DNA of 12,558 nt from DASPTR01 sp041481365 (GTDB lineage Archaea > Thermoproteota > Bathyarchaeia > Bathyarchaeales > Bathycorpusculaceae): positions 1 to 12,558 of the forward strand of contig JBGPBS010000040.1 in NCBI GenBank assembly GCA_041481365.1. Reading direction: 5' to 3'. The stretch's first letter is position 1. Each line of letters starts with the position of its first letter. Made by a program: the position numbers and the translations under genes. The notes under the pieces are model-generated. The model was not told the DNA's origin, did no database searches, and saw nothing but the letters and a program-made list of their open reading frames with translations. Below are positions 1 to 5,647 of the stretch, piece after piece.

Positions 1-48
1 AAGTTTTTCATCGAAGTACGTTTACTCTAGCCGCAGAGATTCTTCCAC

Positions 49-61
49 AAGGTATAAGAAC
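49..61 (+). promoter_or_regulatory. Possible TATA box for the Lrp-like gene
   Basis: An AT-rich stretch containing TATAAG lies about 37 bases before the ATG at 92. No convincing Shine-Dalgarno sequence precedes that ATG. The spacing is a little long for a leaderless transcript, so the assignment is tentative. Confidence 0.3.
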
Positions 62-91
62 CAAAAGAAGACGAATCATTAATGACTTCCT

Positions 92-604
92 ATGAGTGAT
101 TTGAAACCAATTGAACGTAGGATTCTTTTTGAATTGATGAAGAATCCCAGAAGAAGTGACCGAGAACTGGCAAAAGTCTTGAATGTCTCTCAACCTACTG
201 TGACTAGGAGGAGAGCTTCCATTGAAAGAGAGTATATTGATGACTACACTGCCATTCCAAAATGGTCCAAGATTGGGTACAACCTGTTCGTAATCACACT
301 GGTGAAAATCAAAGCTGATATTGCATCAAAGGAGAGGTATGATATTGTGCGAAAGAAAGCTCTAGCATGGCTATCCACTCAGCCTGACATTCTCATGTCA
401 ACTGGATCCCGAGGAGGAGGAGTGGATTCATTCATGATCAGCATTCACAAAACCTATGGTGACTTTGACAAGTTTATTCATGACTACAAATATGAACTCG
501 GTGAACTAATTGATGATTGCAGTTCCATAATTGTCAACCTTGGTGGAGAAGAAGTCACAAAACATTTCACCCTGAGAGACTGGGCAAAAGCGAGACTAAA
601 ATAA
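92..604 (+). CDS. Lrp/AsnC-like winged-helix transcriptional regulator
   Basis: This 170-residue protein starts with an AsnC-type helix-turn-helix at about residues 5-50: an IERRILFEL helix, a D-R-E-L-A-K-V-L segment, then a recognition helix around S-Q-P-T-V-T-R-R. It is followed by the I-D-D-Y-T-A-I-P linker strand seen in archaeal Lrp relatives. The rest (about 65-165) has alternating strands and helices, as in a ligand-sensing or dimerisation domain, but it is longer and less typical than a classical RAM domain. It probably binds DNA as a dimer or higher oligomer; the target genes and ligand cannot be read from the sequence. It stands alone, convergent with the radical-SAM-like gene. If the left part of the window is an integrated element, this could be one of its regulators. 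The family call is fairly firm, the role is not. Confidence 0.8.
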   Translation: MSDLKPIERRILFELMKNPRRSDRELAKVLNVSQPTVTRRRASIEREYIDDYTAIPKWSKIGYNLFVITLVKIKADIASKERYDIVRKKALAWLSTQPDILMSTGSRGGGVDSFMISIHKTYGDFDKFIHDYKYELGELIDDCSSIIVNLGGEEVTKHFTLRDWAKARLK

Positions 605-639
605 CTCTGCAATCCTCATAAAGACTTCACACTCATGTC

Positions 640-675
640 GTTTTTGAATTTTTGATTTCTATGGGCTCCATAGAA
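640..675. terminator. Intergenic T-tracts and hairpin between convergent genes
   Basis: Two T5 runs at 640-652 could end plus-strand transcription of the Lrp-like gene, as archaeal polymerase stops on T-tracts. They are followed by a perfect 8-bp stem (657-664 with 668-675) around a 3-base loop (GCT). The hairpin has no adjacent U-run on either strand, so its role in termination is unproven. It sits midway between two genes that end toward each other. Confidence 0.4.
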
Positions 676-710
676 TGTTTGTGGATACTTAATCTGAGTT
701 TGTTGGTTTT

Positions 711-1589
711 TCATTTGTATTCGTTCAATTCTATGCCTTCACATGGAGCTGTTTCGAAGACTCTCACTTGAGGTCTTGACATGCAGACTCCCAGACCTAT
801 GTTGAATCGTTTACACTGGTTGCTAATTGTTTCAAAATAGTTGTACTCAGTCTTGGCATTGACAATTCTGACTGTTCCAGCCTTGTCCCCATCAGAATAC
901 GTGCCAAGATCTATCTCTGGAAGAAGCTTCTCTTGTCCTTTATGAAGCTTCATAGTATTAGTGGTTATTCTCTTCACTCCAATTCCTGCAAGCTCTTGAA
1001 TTTGTTCAAGAAAAGCATTGATGCTTGAGATTCCAAAGACAAACGGATCAAGTCTACAAGAAACACTTTTGGCAACACTCAGCAAAGAACTTGTTTTCTT
1101 GACTATGTCGGGTATTGGCAATCCATCTTTCATAGTTGTTACTTGAATGTGGTAGGGAACTCTTTCAAATTCCTTAACGTGCCTTCTCAACATTTCCTCT
1201 GCTATTTCTGGCAGTTTGGTGATGAAATTGAACTTTGCTGAAGGCATTGCCTCATGTATTCTCAAGACAAGGTTTCCAACGTCAACATTCAGAAATGGAT
1301 CAATTAGATCGGTGATGAGTTCTGTTCTACCTGCATTAACACTTTCTTTCAACTTGGGAAAAAGCTCATCAAATGATCTAGGCTCACTGCCTATGCCACC
1401 AGACGTATGGCGCATGTAACAGATTCTACATCCGAGGCATTTACCTCTCATTCCTGAATAGCCAGTGGAGAAAGGACTGAAGATTGTTTGAAAATCATAT
1501 CTCTTCTTGCCATTGCCGATGTCTTGACATAGGTTTCTTGTTTTTGCATAGTGCATTGTTGGTCTCTCAACCATACCGATACAACCCAA
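711..1589 (-). CDS. Radical-SAM-like protein (spore photoproduct lyase/DUF1848-like)
   Basis: The protein is up to 292 residues. Near the N-terminus it has the cysteine cluster K-C-L-G-C-R-I-C-Y (C51, C54, C57), which resembles the CphgCrYCY motif of SPL-like radical SAM proteins but with CX2CX2C rather than CX3CX2C spacing. Downstream there are TIM-barrel-like strand/helix units: E-L-I-T-D-L-I-D-P, K-F-N-F-I-T-K-L-P (compare the 'TK' strand of SPL relatives), Y-H-I-Q-V-T-T and C-R-L-D-P-F-V-F. Further cysteines occur near the C-terminus (C259, C269, C283). It may bind one [4Fe-4S] cluster and SAM; the substrate is unknown. The start is uncertain: TTG at 1589 lies one base after an AAGGA, while ATGs at 1574 and 1556 give 5 or 11 fewer residues. 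A TATA-like AAATATAC (minus strand, about 1630-1637) lies upstream. The gene follows the integrase on the same strand and could be cargo of the same element. Confidence 0.55.
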   Translation of the reverse strand: MGCIGMVERPTMHYAKTRNLCQDIGNGKKRYDFQTIFSPFSTGYSGMRGKCLGCRICYMRHTSGGIGSEPRSFDELFPKLKESVNAGRTELITDLIDPFLNVDVGNLVLRIHEAMPSAKFNFITKLPEIAEEMLRRHVKEFERVPYHIQVTTMKDGLPIPDIVKKTSSLLSVAKSVSCRLDPFVFGISSINAFLEQIQELAGIGVKRITTNTMKLHKGQEKLLPEIDLGTYSDGDKAGTVRIVNAKTEYNYFETISNQCKRFNIGLGVCMSRPQVRVFETAPCEGIELNEYK

Positions 1590-1739
1590 ATCCTTATCCT
1601 TTGCTGGTAGTCAAAATTCAGGTTACTTCAGTATATTTGCAGCTTCAGAAGTTCTACTTGAGTTCTTTCAAGCCTGAATTCCATAGATTTCAGGGAGTCC
1701 CTAGAAGTTTTTTATCGTAGTTTCGAGATTCCAAGCGTA

Positions 1740-1750
1740 GAAAAAAAGAG
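1740..1750 (-). terminator. T7 tract after the integrase gene
   Basis: Read on the minus strand, a run of seven T residues (A run at 1741-1747 on the plus strand) lies about 30 bases after the integrase stop codon. This is the usual form of an archaeal intrinsic terminator and would separate the integrase from the radical-SAM-like gene. Confidence 0.5.
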
Positions 1751-1775
1751 AGGGATGTTTCGGTTTGATTCGGCT

Positions 1776-2672
1776 TTAGTTTAGTGTTTGTTCTAGTTCT
1801 GTGATTGCTTTGAGTGTTCTGTCTCCGAGTTCTTTGAATGATGGGCTCCAGTAGTGTCTTATGAATATTGATGGTGGGATTCTACCCTGTAGAAGGTCTA
1901 CTTCTTCACGGATCAAGCCATGTCTAACCATGAAAGTGCCAAAATAGTCACGAAGTTCATTCAGTCTGCATCTTAAGCTATTGTGACTCAGTTCTTTGAC
2001 TATTGCTGGATATGTCACCTTTTGACTATTGCATATTTCAAGTACCAAGGATTCGGGTATGATTGACACATAGACGTTCTTTGTTGTTCTAAGGAATGAT
2101 TCCCTATATCTGAAGTGTTCCAATGCTTTGATCTCTTTGTTGTAGTATTCAGGAAGGTTGCGAGTCCCTAACTCTCGTATCTTGTTGAATGCTGTTATTG
2201 CCTCTCCCTTTCTAACGCCACTAAGAACTAGCAACTTCAGCAGTGTTTGTTCATTAGGTTTCAATACATTGAGAACTTTTTCATACCATTCTAGCAGGCT
2301 AGAGCTATTGTTGTTGTATATCCTCATGAATGAAGCAAATGCGTCTTGTTTGACCATTTTGACTCCACAGTCTCTAAGTTTGCTCTTGAATTCTTGATGG
2401 ATTCCAAGAAACTTTGCTAAAACAATCAGTGCTTTGATTGTGTTGTTTCTTACTCCAATAGGTATTATGTCAATGTCTCTCAGGTTGCCATACAGTAGAT
2501 GATTAAAACGTCTGCTAAGGCTTAGAATGTTAGGGGCATGACTTTTGCTGTACTTCTTTCTTACCCATTCTGTGAACTCTGTCCAATCTATTTGGTTAAC
2601 AGATGATGAAGAAACATCATTGTATTGCTTGGGAAGCCGATGTCCTAACCAAGCTAGACTACGACCGCCCAT
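1776..2672 (-). CDS. Archaeal (SSV1-type) tyrosine recombinase / integrase
   Basis: This 298-residue protein is full length for archaeal integrases of the Phage_integr_3 kind. The catalytic domain occupies about residues 135-298. S-G-V-R-K-G-E-A gives the box I arginine (R154), T-T-K-N-V-Y-V a likely catalytic lysine (K198), and L-N-E-L-R-D-Y-F-G-T the box II arginine (R241), with N238 in place of the usual histidine. L-L-Q-G-R gives a further arginine (R264), and R-H-Y-W-S-P the likely nucleophile Y274. The R241-R264-Y274 spacing (23 and 10) equals what I recall for SSV1 Int (R281, R304, Y314). It would integrate and excise a virus or plasmid at a tRNA gene. The first 16 codons are encoded by the 5' half of a tRNA-Gly gene. 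No frameshift or internal stop is present. A leaderless start at the ATG at 2672 fits a TATA-like box 25 bases upstream. Confidence 0.88.
   Translation of the reverse strand: MGGRSLAWLGHRLPKQYNDVSSSSVNQIDWTEFTEWVRKKYSKSHAPNILSLSRRFNHLLYGNLRDIDIIPIGVRNNTIKALIVLAKFLGIHQEFKSKLRDCGVKMVKQDAFASFMRIYNNNSSSLLEWYEKVLNVLKPNEQTLLKLLVLSGVRKGEAITAFNKIRELGTRNLPEYYNKEIKALEHFRYRESFLRTTKNVYVSIIPESLVLEICNSQKVTYPAIVKELSHNSLRCRLNELRDYFGTFMVRHGLIREEVDLLQGRIPPSIFIRHYWSPSFKELGDRTLKAITELEQTLN
2627..2668 (-). other. 5' half of tRNA-Gly(CCC): attachment site inside the integrase
   Basis: Read on the minus strand from 2668, the sequence follows tRNA-Gly through about canonical nucleotide 40. It gives acceptor strand GCGGTCG, T8 and A9, D stem GTCT/GGAC (four pairs, one of them G-U), a D loop with A14, G15, G18-G19 and A21, A26, the anticodon stem strand TCGGC, and loop TTCCCAA with U33 and anticodon CCC. 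After two further bases (GC) of the 3' anticodon strand the match stops and ordinary integrase sequence begins. No variable loop, T arm or 3' acceptor strand follows, so it is not a functional tRNA here. In archaea such partial tRNA copies at an integrase mark the recombination site. The tRNA reading is direct; the att-site role is inference. Confidence 0.8.
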
Positions 2673-2686
2673 ATTTTCGTGGGCGG
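2665..2686. repeat. 7-bp inverted repeat around the integrase start
   Basis: CCGCCCA (2665-2671) and TGGGCGG (2680-2686) are perfect inverted copies separated by eight bases. The left arm covers the integrase start codon and the first tRNA bases; the right arm lies upstream. It could form a hairpin over the 5' end of the transcript, or be a recombinase or repressor binding site. Confidence 0.5.
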
Positions 2687-2692
2687 GGCTTG

Positions 2693-2702
2693 ATTTAAGT
2701 TT
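2693..2702 (-). promoter_or_regulatory. TATA-like box for the integrase or the tRNA half
   Basis: On the minus strand AAACTTAAAT is centred about 25 bases before the integrase ATG and 29 before nucleotide 1 of the tRNA half. It suits a leaderless integrase mRNA, and equally the original tRNA-Gly promoter now reading into the integrase. Confidence 0.5.
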
Positions 2703-3132
2703 ATTTGGTTCTATGCTACTTTGCAGAATTTTCCTGTTATCTAAATCTGCTATTTTGCATTTTTTATATAGGGCGTGCGATCTTGCTGTGAAAAGGCACA
2801 GCCTTCATTCATATCTGGCAAGGTATAGAGGCTTGCTTGCTTCTCTCTTCTTCTCTTCACGGGAAATGTATTCCATTTGCTTCCTTTGCTTCTTTTCCAA
2901 TCCTTAAGACCGTTTGAAACACTGTTGACCTTCGGATATCTGGATTTTCAACTCTTAGAAAGCAAACATTACGTTCTGAAGATAGGCTTGTTGCCTACTA
3001 AATGCGTCACTTCACATGACGTTCCCGACTCAAGCGGCGATCGCAAATGATATTTTGGTAGTTAAGCAGTTGATTATCACAAGTCACAAAATTGAAGAAA
3101 AAGAACAAATGGCAAATGCTGGAGAGTAGAGA
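2703..3132. other. Gene-poor spacer between integrase and acetyltransferase
   Basis: I find no convincing gene in this stretch. It contains a TATA-like TTTTTATATA at 2761-2770 (plus strand), a highly charged 31-codon minus-strand ORF (2805-2900) with no family resemblance, and a short hairpin (TAGGC/GCCTA, 2983-2997). If the integrase marks an element boundary, this is the chromosomal side that lay upstream of the target tRNA. Confidence 0.45.
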
Positions 3133-3672
3133 ATGCGCCCTATTGACTGTGTGAACTGTGTTGATTTCCCTTGTTCAGGTGTAAACAAAGAAGCTTATCG
3201 AATTCCAAACGTAGAGATTGAACCAGAGAAAATCAGGGCGATAATGCTTTCAGAAGCCACACCAAAAGATTCAAAAGACCCTCAAACTTCGATGAAGTTT
3301 TTCATAGAGAAGAAGGATGGAACGAAGATCGGCGTCTTGAACACTTTTTCAGCTGGGAACCTGTTGGAAATAGGTTTTACGTTGATCCCAAGTGAAAGAG
3401 GAAAAGGGTATTGCACTGAGGCAGTGACAATTTTGGTTGACTGCCTGTTCTTATCAAGAAACTTGATTCGTATCCAAGCTACCACTGACCTGAGAAACAT
3501 GGCTTCTCATAGAGTACTTGAAAAAATTGGCTTCAAAAGAGAAGGAATTGTTCGCAAGTCAATGTTCATACATGGAGAATTGAGAGATCTACTGCTCCAC
3601 AGCATACTCAGAGAAGAGTGGAAAGAACCAAGAATACTGACAAGACAACCTTCAAAGAAACAAATTCCGTGA
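3133..3672 (+). CDS. GNAT acetyltransferase with a UDG-like N-terminus (chimera)
   Basis: Residues about 52-162 match a RimJ/RimL-type GNAT domain. F-F-I-E-K-K-D-G-T-K-I-G is the central strand pair, E-I-G-F-T-L-I-P-S-E-R-G-K-G-Y holds the acetyl-CoA pyrophosphate loop (R89-G-K-G92), and R-N-M-A-S-H-R-V-L-E-K-I-G-F-K-R-E-G and R-D-L-L-L-H-S-I-L-R-E-E-W form the C-terminal half. The usual first ~50 residues of this family, which help bind the acceptor, are not visible. Instead residues 1-50 carry a C-x2-C-x4-C pattern (C6, C9, C14), a Y-R-I-P-N-V-E-I segment and I-M-L-S-E-A-T-P-K-D. These closely resemble the start of archaeal uracil-DNA-glycosylase-family proteins. The ATG at 3133 has GGAG eight bases upstream, so the fused start looks real. 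The GNAT part is firm; the UDG resemblance is from memory of the family. An acetyl-CoA-dependent N-acetyltransferase of unknown substrate is likely if it folds. Confidence 0.8.
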   Translation: MRPIDCVNCVDFPCSGVNKEAYRIPNVEIEPEKIRAIMLSEATPKDSKDPQTSMKFFIEKKDGTKIGVLNTFSAGNLLEIGFTLIPSERGKGYCTEAVTILVDCLFLSRNLIRIQATTDLRNMASHRVLEKIGFKREGIVRKSMFIHGELRDLLLHSILREEWKEPRILTRQPSKKQIP

Positions 3673-3728
3673 ATTATCTTTCCAGAGGAGAATTCCAAAA
3701 ACGAATCTTCCTGTCTACGCTTCGATAG

Positions 3729-3757
3729 AATTTTTGCGAACTTGACAATAGAAAAAA
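3729..3757. terminator. Bidirectional T-tract terminators
   Basis: T5 on the plus strand at 3731-3735 follows the acetyltransferase gene by about 60 bases. A6 at 3752-3757, which is T6 on the minus strand, follows the zinc-ribbon gene by about 25 bases. Together they fit T-tract termination of two convergent genes. Confidence 0.4.
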
Positions 3758-3781
3758 GGAAGAGTATAGTGTTTTGCAGGC

Positions 3782-3946
3782 TCAGATTTTTCTTTTGCCT
3801 GTAGCAGCTCTGAAAGTTTTTCCACAGTGCTCAAAGAGCCCGATTGTAAGTTCCGTTTTCTTGCCGCTCTTGTCTGCTCTTCCAGCCATCTTCCAAGTCT
3901 TCTTAGGAGTGCTTACTTCCTTTCCACATTTAGGGCATTTAGCCAT
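3782..3946 (-). CDS. Small archaeal zinc-ribbon protein, 54 aa
   Basis: The minus-strand ATG at 3946 opens a 54-residue ORF that begins M-A-K-C-P-K-C-G-K-E-V and continues with a basic stretch (K-K-T-W-K-M-A-G-R). It then runs T-I-G-L-F-E-H-C-G-K-T-F-R and ends in a basic tail. C4-x2-C7 is a classic zinc knuckle. Archaeal relatives I recall have a second C-x2-C where this one has H40-C41, so one ligand is absent or replaced by histidine. An AAAGGGA ribosome-binding sequence lies about five bases upstream of the start, and a TTTTATCC promoter-like box precedes it. Two TGG/ATG-containing codons and the knuckle argue for a real gene rather than chance. Size and charge suggest nucleic-acid or ribosome association, but no function is established. 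It is convergent with the acetyltransferase gene. Confidence 0.7.
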   Translation of the reverse strand: MAKCPKCGKEVSTPKKTWKMAGRADKSGKKTELTIGLFEHCGKTFRAATGKRKI

Positions 3947-3975
3947 AGAATTCCCTTTCAGACATTACATATGAT

Positions 3976-3990
3976 GAGGATAAAACATTT
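3976..3990 (-). promoter_or_regulatory. TATA-like box upstream of the zinc-ribbon gene
   Basis: On the minus strand GTTTTATCCTC is centred about 36 bases before the ATG at 3946, leaving room for a short leader with the AAAGGGA ribosome-binding site. The same 11-mer occurs upstream of tldD at 7100-7110. Confidence 0.4.
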
Positions 3991-4092
3991 TCCATCATTC
4001 CAGCGTTAGAAAACCAAAATCCATCTGGAATGCTCAATCTTCGACTGTTTCTCACGTTGAAGCAGCTTTCATCAGGATTGTGGTTCTTAGCT

Positions 4093-4230
4093 CTAAATAT
4101 TTCTTTTCAATTTCGTTCTTCGTGGGGTGATTTCTGACGTGATTCTTGTTTTTTTCTTCGGGTTCAGTTCTCTTGCTTTCCTGATATCATGTTCGATCTT
4201 CTTCACGTCGTGCAGTGCAGAATACTTCAT
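4093..4230 (-). CDS. Possible small basic protein downstream of tldE, 45 aa
   Basis: An ATG at 4230 is preceded by AAGGAG at a nine-base spacing and opens 45 codons, beginning M-K-Y-S-A-L-H-D-V-K-K-I-E-H-D and ending K-L-K-R-N-I. The frame stays open upstream (H-K-I-E-R-I-R-E-E-A-L-K-E-M-E-E), so TTG at 4248 or ATG at 4239 are alternative starts giving a longer charged helix. The composition is amphipathic and helical at the N-terminus and basic at the C-terminus. It lies ~90 bases after the tldE stop on the same strand and could be translated from a read-through transcript. I recognise no family. The good ribosome-binding site and open upstream frame are the only support; it could equally be a decayed gene remnant. 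Confidence 0.3.
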   Translation of the reverse strand: MKYSALHDVKKIEHDIRKARELNPKKKTRITSEITPRRTKLKRNI

Positions 4231-4310
4231 TTCTTCCATCTCCTTCAAAGCTTCCTCTCTTATCCTTTCGATCTTATGATCAACCCAAGAAAGGGAGAAA
4301 GAAAGTTTCG

Positions 4311-4322
4311 GGCGCGCGCGCC
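4311..4322. repeat. 12-bp alternating GC palindrome at the tldE stop
   Basis: GGCGCGCGCGCC is a perfect palindrome whose last base is also the last base of the tldE stop codon on the minus strand. Alternating CG tracts can adopt left-handed DNA and stable hairpins. It stands out strongly against its AT-rich surroundings. Confidence 0.6.
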
Positions 4323-5647
4323 TACTTGGACTTGGTCATGTGAACGTTCTTGATGAGGACGTAAGGACTGAGCGACGGCGGATCAGCCTCACCCCACCAA
4401 TGCACATGCTGCCTCTCCTTTGAAATGCCAGCGATGTTGCCAAGCATAGACAAGACGTTGTCGCTGATGCGCAGATCCTTCCACGACTTCTTGATCTCTC
4501 CTTTCTCGATGAGGAAAATGCCGTCTCGGGGGATGGTTGAGAAGTCGCCTCTGATATAGTTCTGGAAGCGCGTGTACCAGGTGTTGGTCAAGTAGAGTCC
4601 CCTGTCCACTTCTTTGAAAAGCTCATCCTTGCTCATGCTTCCGGGCGCCATTTCCACGTTCCAAGGGTTCGGAGTGACAAGTCCAGCATTGCCCGTCGTC
4701 TGAGTTTTGAAGACTCTGGCCGTAGAGGCATTATGAAGATACGTTTTGAGGACGCCATGATCAACGAACACGTTTTCCCTTGTAGGAACACCCTCATCGT
4801 CAAAAACCCTCTGGGACATTGAGTAAGCAGCAGGATTATCCTTCAGAGTGACAATCTCCGGCCCAACCTTTTTCCCAAGTTTGTCTACGAAAATGGACAA
4901 TTGGATCATTATACTGAAAGCTGAGGCCATTCCACCCCAGACTCCGAGCACAGAGCCAAAGATCAAAGGATCGAAGATAACATCGTATGCACCCTCGTCG
5001 CCGACCTTGGGATTCTTTGCCAACCTTGCGATTTCACCAGCTTTGCTGCCAGCTCTGGAAGGCCTGAAATCCTTCAACGTTGAGCTGCATTCGACTCCGT
5101 GGCCAGATGCTTCCTGCTGTGAAAAAGCCCTAATCGAAAGCTCGACTGCCGATCTGCTATCTACACCAGCAGGCCCTTCTGAAGACACCAAATAGACATC
5201 CTCGAACTTTGTGAAGAGGATGCCTCCGCTGTCAACCTCGGAACCGGTTTCTTTCTCTGCGGCATCAATCGCCTCGAAAACCAGTTCCGTCGGACTCTCC
5301 AGAGCCTCGAGCTTTTTGTCCGCTTGACTCTTGGCATAGTGAAAACTGCCCTTTGCAAAGCCTCCGAACATTGGGTTTTCTCCTGAAACCTTCGCCAACC
5401 CAACAAGCTGTTTGATAGTCGCATCAACATCACGAAAATCATGTATCTGTGTGGCGACAATACGTTTCTTCCAAGCCAAAGCCACATCAGTCACATAATC
5501 ATCCCAAGCTACTGTGATGTCGACCTGATTGTTGCTGAAACGCACTTGCTTGTACTTGCCGAATGTTGTCTTGGCAATTACCTCGTCTGCGCCTAGACTC
5601 TTCGCCTTCTTGACTATTTCTTCAGTTTTGCCAAGTATCTCGCTCAT
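4322..5647 (-). CDS. pmbA: TldE/PmbA family protein (partner of TldD)
   Basis: This 441-residue protein is the usual size for TldE/PmbA. It has the two-domain layout of the PmbA/TldA family: an N-terminal alpha/beta part (1-200) with A-K-S-L-G-A-D-E-V and F-S-N-N-Q-V-D, and a C-terminal part carrying D-D-E-G-V-P-T (about 283-289), D-H-G-V-L-K-T-Y-L-H-N and T-G-N-A-G. There is no HExxxH motif, as expected for the non-catalytic subunit; in characterised TldD/TldE pairs the metal site belongs to TldD. The heterodimer degrades unfolded peptides, and in some bacteria it processes modified peptides such as microcins. The ATG at 5647 overlaps the tldD stop by four bases (ATGA), implying translational coupling and a 1:1 complex. 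The tail H-W-W-G-E-A-D-P-P is intact. Confidence 0.93.
   Translation of the reverse strand: MSEILGKTEEIVKKAKSLGADEVIAKTTFGKYKQVRFSNNQVDITVAWDDYVTDVALAWKKRIVATQIHDFRDVDATIKQLVGLAKVSGENPMFGGFAKGSFHYAKSQADKKLEALESPTELVFEAIDAAEKETGSEVDSGGILFTKFEDVYLVSSEGPAGVDSRSAVELSIRAFSQQEASGHGVECSSTLKDFRPSRAGSKAGEIARLAKNPKVGDEGAYDVIFDPLIFGSVLGVWGGMASAFSIMIQLSIFVDKLGKKVGPEIVTLKDNPAAYSMSQRVFDDEGVPTRENVFVDHGVLKTYLHNASTARVFKTQTTGNAGLVTPNPWNVEMAPGSMSKDELFKEVDRGLYLTNTWYTRFQNYIRGDFSTIPRDGIFLIEKGEIKKSWKDLRISDNVLSMLGNIAGISKERQHVHWWGEADPPSLSPYVLIKNVHMTKSK

Noticed and set aside
2805..2900. Charged 31-codon minus-strand ORF starting at TTG
   Set aside because: Its AAGGA overlaps the start too closely, and the Lys/Glu-rich composition is easily produced by purine-rich sequence. 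No homology is recognisable.
2788..2907. Leaderless GTG ORF of 39 codons behind a TTTTTATATA box
   Set aside because: The product is low-complexity and rich in Ser, Leu and Phe, with no recognisable family; the opposite strand is equally open. The TATA spacing alone is not enough.
3025..3050. GCGATCGC and preceding TTCCCGACTC as a possible 3' tRNA fragment completing the integrase tRNA half
   Set aside because: It does not form a T arm with the expected GGTTC..TCC pairing, nor does it complement the acceptor strand GCGGTCG beyond a few bases.
3969..4020. ATGATGAGG resembling box C of a C/D guide RNA
   Set aside because: No CTGA box D or D' follows at a suitable distance, and the stretch is better explained as the zinc-ribbon promoter.
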